From positions 124,001-188,000 of the forward strand of contig CAVZAB010000012.1 in NCBI GenBank assembly GCA_963773155.1: a DNA stretch of 64,000 bases. Direction: 5' to 3'. Positions within the stretch are counted from its first letter, which is position 1; each line of letters begins with the position of its first letter. Of the stretch, positions 61,236-64,000 are shown piece by piece. The notes beneath the pieces are model-generated. The model ran no database searches, was not told the DNA's origin, and worked only from the letters and a program-made list of their open reading frames with translations. Source of the DNA: CAVZAB01 sp963773155. Its GTDB lineage: Bacteria; Pseudomonadota; Alphaproteobacteria; Rhizobiales; Beijerinckiaceae. Position numbers and translations under genes: made by a program.

Positions 61236-61280
61236 CGCGTACATTTTGCACTTTGTCGGCTTGCGGCCTATGGTTACGGC

Positions 61281-61432
61281 GCGAAGCTGCGGGGTGCGTG
61301 TAGGATCTGATCCCCGGGGCCTTATCGATCCTAAGGGAGCTGTCCCTGGCCTTGCCCGTGGGCTCGGTCACACGGCGCCCACCTACGTTGTAGGTACCCG
61401 GGGTCGATGTCCCACGGCCTTGGCGGCTTCGC
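61281..61432 (+). ncRNA. ssrS: 6S RNA
   Basis: About 152 nt lie between zapA and fthF. The ends pair (GCGAAGC at 61281-61287 with GCTTCGC at 61426-61432), and successive complementary stretches GGGGTGCGTG / CACGGC..., GATCCCCGGGG / CCCGGGGTCGAT enclose an open bubble, giving the rod-like 6S fold that mimics an open promoter and binds sigma-70 RNA polymerase. Both synteny and fold support it; the exact 5' and 3' ends are approximate. Confidence 0.85.
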
Positions 61433-61533
61433 ACGTCGGCCCCGATTTTGGAAGCTTAACCAGTTGAAATATAAAAATTTTCCTGGAATTTCCGCGACCA
61501 GGGCCAAGCCCGGCTGCTCGCCCAGGGGCGGCG

Positions 61534-62121
61534 ATGCAGGCTGACGAGGCCAAGCGCCTGCTGCGTGCCGAAATGCTGGCCCGGCGCGACCAGCTCAGCG
61601 CCGCTCACCGGGCCGCCGCCTCGGCGGCGATCGGGGCATCCATCTTTCGGCTGCGCCGGCTCTTTGTGCCAGGCCCGGTCTCGATTTTCTGGCCGATTCG
61701 CAGCGAAGTCGACACCAAGCCGTTGATCGGACAATTGGCCGAATGGGGCTTGGCAACCTGTCTGCCGATCGTCAGCGGCGATCATCTTGTCTTTCGGGCC
61801 TGGCGACCGGGCACGCCATTGCTGGCGGCCGGATTCGGGCTGCGCGAGCCGTCGGCCGATGCGCCCCTGTTGCAGCCATCGACACTCCTGGTTCCGCTCA
61901 GCGCCTTCGACCGAAGGGCGCATCGGCTCGGCTATGGCAAGGGCTATTACGATCGCACTCTCGCAGAGCTTGCACGCCGCGGGCCAATTCTCGCGATCGG
62001 CCTGGCCTTTTCGGCTCAAGAGGCGGATCGTGTGCCGACCGAGCCGCACGATCAGGCCCTCGATTACATCGTCACCGAGACGGCAATCATTGCGGGTCGG
62101 CCCGGCCCGCCAACGGACTGA
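61534..62121 (+). CDS. fthF: 5-formyltetrahydrofolate cyclo-ligase
   Basis: The 195-aa enzyme makes 5,10-methenyl-THF from 5-formyl-THF with ATP. It has AKRLLRAEMLARRDQL at its start, VSIFWPIRSEVDTKPL, LVPLSAFDRRAHRLGYGKGYYDRTL (the F-D-x-x-x-x-R-L-G-x-G-x-G-Y-Y-D signature) and LAFSAQEADRVPTEPHDQALDYIVTE. It follows 6S RNA, as ygfA does in enterics, and is six bases from the ymdB-like gene. Confidence 0.92.
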   Translation: MQADEAKRLLRAEMLARRDQLSAAHRAAASAAIGASIFRLRRLFVPGPVSIFWPIRSEVDTKPLIGQLAEWGLATCLPIVSGDHLVFRAWRPGTPLLAAGFGLREPSADAPLLQPSTLLVPLSAFDRRAHRLGYGKGYYDRTLAELARRGPILAIGLAFSAQEADRVPTEPHDQALDYIVTETAIIAGRPGPPTD

Positions 62122-62127
62122 GCGGCC

Positions 62128-62952
62128 ATGCGCATTGTTTTCATCGGCGACGTGGTCGGACGGGCCGGGCGCGACGCCGTTGTCCAGCATTTGCCGCGGC
62201 TGCGCGAACTTTGGATGCTCGATTTTGTCATCGTCAATGGCGAAAACGCGGCCGGCGGCTTCGGCATAACCGAGGCGATCTGCGACGAGTTGCTGGCGGC
62301 CGGCGCCGATTGCATCACGCTCGGCAATCATGCTTTCGATCAGCGCGAGGCGCTTATTTTCATCGAGCGCCAGCAACGACTGATTCGCCCGGTCAATTAT
62401 CCGGCCGGGACGCCCGGCCGCGGCGCCGGGCTCTACGAGACCGCGACTGGCGGAAGGGTCCTCGTTGTCAATGTCCTTGGCCGGATTTTCATGGATGCTT
62501 TGGACGATCCATTCGCCGCCATCGAACGCGAAATCGCCCAAGCGCCGCTTGGCGCGGTCAGCGACGCGATCGTCCTTGACTTCCACGCCGAGGCTTCGAG
62601 CGAGAAACAAGCGGTAGGCCAGTTTGCCGATGGCCGTGTCTCGCTCGTTGTCGGGACCCATACCCACGTGCCGACCGCCGACCATCAGATTTTGCCGCAG
62701 GGCACCGGATTCCTGTCGGATGCGGGCATGACTGGCGATTACGATTCGATTATCGGCATGGACAAGCAGGAACCGATCCGCCGGTTTACGACCAAGCTGC
62801 CGGGCAGCCGTTTTGAGCCCGCGCTTGGCGCGGCGACGCTGTGTGGGGTGGCGGTCGAGACGGATGCGGCGGGTCTGGCCCGCCAAATCGGCCCAATTCG
62901 GCTTGGCGGCAGGCTTAGCCAGGCGCTGCCGGCCTTCTGGCAAGGCGAGTAA
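62128..62952 (+). CDS. ymdB: YmdB family metallophosphoesterase
   Basis: The 274-aa TIGR00282-type calcineurin-like protein has IVFIGDVVGRAGRDAV (metal Asp), FVIVNGENAAGGFGIT (Asn), CITLGNHAFDQ (G-N-H), VDFHAEASSEKQAVGQFADGRVSLVVGTHTHVPTADHQILPQGTGFLSDAGMTG. Bacillus YmdB is a phosphodiesterase acting on 2',3'-cyclic nucleotides and affecting biofilm and RNA turnover. It is probably co-transcribed with fthF and followed by yebC. Confidence 0.92.
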   Translation: MRIVFIGDVVGRAGRDAVVQHLPRLRELWMLDFVIVNGENAAGGFGITEAICDELLAAGADCITLGNHAFDQREALIFIERQQRLIRPVNYPAGTPGRGAGLYETATGGRVLVVNVLGRIFMDALDDPFAAIEREIAQAPLGAVSDAIVLDFHAEASSEKQAVGQFADGRVSLVVGTHTHVPTADHQILPQGTGFLSDAGMTGDYDSIIGMDKQEPIRRFTTKLPGSRFEPALGAATLCGVAVETDAAGLARQIGPIRLGGRLSQALPAFWQGE

Positions 62953-63025
62953 TCCCGAGTCATTCTTTATTTTGATGGGCGGGGGGCGTATAAGTCGGCG
63001 CTTTTCCGGCAATGCGAAGGGACCG

Positions 63026-63772
63026 ATGGCAGGCCATAGTCAATTCAAGAATATAATGCACAAAAAGGGCAAGCAAGACGCCATGCGCTCGAAGCTCTTT
63101 TCCAAGCTCGCGCGCGAAATAACGGTCGCCGCAAAAATGGGTTTGCCGGATCCAGTCATGAACCCGCGGCTGCGGGCGGCGGTTCTGGCGGCGCGGGCCG
63201 AGAACATGCCGAAGGACAATATCGAGCGGGCGATCAAAAAGGCCTCGGGCGCCGATGCGGAAACCTACGATGAGGTCCGCTATGAGGGCTATGGGCCCGG
63301 CGGTGTTGCGATGATAGTCGAGGCCCTGACCGACAACCGCAACCGGACCGCCGGCGAGGTCCGATCCTATTTCACCAAAGCTGGCGGGTCGCTGGCTGAG
63401 ACGGGCGCGGTCTCGTTCATGTTCGATCGCGTGGGTCAGATTGAATTCGATCGGGTGGTCGGTTCGGATGAGACGATGATGGAGGCAGCGATCGATGCCG
63501 GGGCCGATGATGTCGTCTCGACGAAATCCTCGCACGAAGTCATTGCCTCGCTCGAGGGCTTGCGCGAGGTTGCCAAGGCGCTCGAGGCGAAATTCGGCGA
63601 GCCGAGGACCGCGCGCCTCGTCTGGCGGCCGCGCAATGCGGTTGCAGTCGATGACGAGGCAGGCGAAAAAATTCTCAAGCTGGTTGGCGCGCTGGAAGAG
63701 AACGATGACGTGCAGAACGTCTTCTCGAATTTCGAGGTCTCCGATTCCCTTATGGCGAAAATGAGTGGTTGA
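63026..63772 (+). CDS. yebC: YebC/PmpR family transcription/translation factor
   Basis: The 248-aa protein begins MAGHSQFKNIMHKKGKQDAM then RSKLFSKLAREITVAAKMG, the family signature. EGYGPGGVAMIVEALTDNRNRTAGEVRSYFTKAGGSL and LEENDDVQNVFSNFEV follow. GAAGGGA precedes ATG 63026, so the in-frame reading from 62813 is not needed. YebC-type proteins sit beside ruvC in most proteobacteria, as here. Confidence 0.95.
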   Translation: MAGHSQFKNIMHKKGKQDAMRSKLFSKLAREITVAAKMGLPDPVMNPRLRAAVLAARAENMPKDNIERAIKKASGADAETYDEVRYEGYGPGGVAMIVEALTDNRNRTAGEVRSYFTKAGGSLAETGAVSFMFDRVGQIEFDRVVGSDETMMEAAIDAGADDVVSTKSSHEVIASLEGLREVAKALEAKFGEPRTARLVWRPRNAVAVDDEAGEKILKLVGALEENDDVQNVFSNFEVSDSLMAKMSG

Positions 63773-63853
63773 CGGCGCGCGTGGCCACGTCCGAACTGGC
63801 AGATGGTGAGTCGGCACGGCTGGCCGGAACTCTTCCTGCACTTGTGGGGCGAC

Positions 63854-64000
63854 ATGATTCGGATCATCGGCATCGATCCTGGCCTTCGCAATCTCGGCTG
63901 GGGCATCATTGATTCCGACGGATCGCGTTTTTCCTTCGTCGCCAGCGGCGTCGTTCGCTCCGCTGCCGATCTCGCCATGGCGGAGCGCCTGCAGCAATTG
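63854..64000 (+). CDS. ruvC: Holliday junction endodeoxyribonuclease RuvC, N-terminal part
   Basis: The frame from ATG 63854 (MIRIIGIDPGLRNLGWGIID, then SFVASGVVRS) is RuvC, with catalytic Asp8 in GIDPG. It continues past the window end. RuvC cuts Holliday junctions in recombination. GGGGCG precedes the ATG. Confidence 0.93.
   Translation, partial: MIRIIGIDPGLRNLGWGIIDSDGSRFSFVASGVVRSAADLAMAERLQQL

Noticed and set aside
61456..63012. A 518-aa minus-strand open frame
   Set aside because: It is antisense to fthF and ymdB, both of which have clear family motifs on the plus strand.

Overview
This is a 64 kb stretch of GC-rich chromosome from an alphaproteobacterium. It is a free-living, Rhodospirillales-like or related lineage; the order is only an inference. 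The class is well supported by alphaproteobacteria-specific families seen here: CpdR, RcdA (DUF1465), TrcR (DUF1013), GapR (DUF2312), DUF1192, DUF1244, DUF1036, a 48-aa aa3-oxidase subunit IV, split PntAA/PntAB, an alpha-r8 (mmgR)-like small RNA, and the zapA / 6S RNA / 5-formyl-THF cyclo-ligase order.

Layout. 1-7.1 kb: N-terminus of glutamate synthase, threonine aldolase, a small heat-shock gene with a ROSE-like thermometer, an alpha/beta hydrolase, then hisN / sRNA / N-formylglutamate amidohydrolase / cpdR and tRNA-Val(GAC). 7.2-11.9 kb: an ATP-grasp protein divergent from two consecutive PLP-fold enzymes, one an aromatic-amino-acid-decarboxylase relative; this looks like an uncharacterised small-molecule pathway. 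11.9-18.3 kb: a TPP riboswitch in front of a D-2-hydroxyacid dehydrogenase, followed by a five-gene peptide-type ABC importer. 18.5-28.9 kb: rpmJ, a TPR protein, pyruvate kinase, DUF1036, a second formylglutamate amidohydrolase, DUF1244, gapR, two cell-wall enzymes (DUF882 and an L,D-transpeptidase) and a sigma-54 response regulator. 29-46 kb: oligopeptidase F, a PHA-synthase-like protein, a UbiB kinase, purEK, rpsU, the pntAA-pntAB-pntB transhydrogenase, prpE, trcR, a quinone oxidoreductase, rcdA and rpmE. 46.2-48 kb is the only clearly accessory segment: a complete insertion sequence, a second degenerate IS end, short repeats and a broken unknown gene. 48.2-64 kb: an ABC exporter, phosphohexomutase, a MotA/OmpA pair, suhB, a Sel1 protein, a ThiE-like protein, the fba-pgk-gap glycolytic block, zapA, 6S RNA, fthF, ymdB, yebC and the start of ruvC.

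A cross-cutting observation is that seven genes are interrupted by a frameshift, and in every case the full span is 3n+1 bases, meaning one extra base. This looks more like insertion-type sequencing error than gene decay, except perhaps beside the IS. No CRISPR array, prophage or classical defence island was seen. The best candidates for new biology are the two-PLP-enzyme / ATP-grasp locus, the TPP-controlled dehydrogenase and two small RNA loci with exposed CCUCCCU anti-Shine-Dalgarno motifs.
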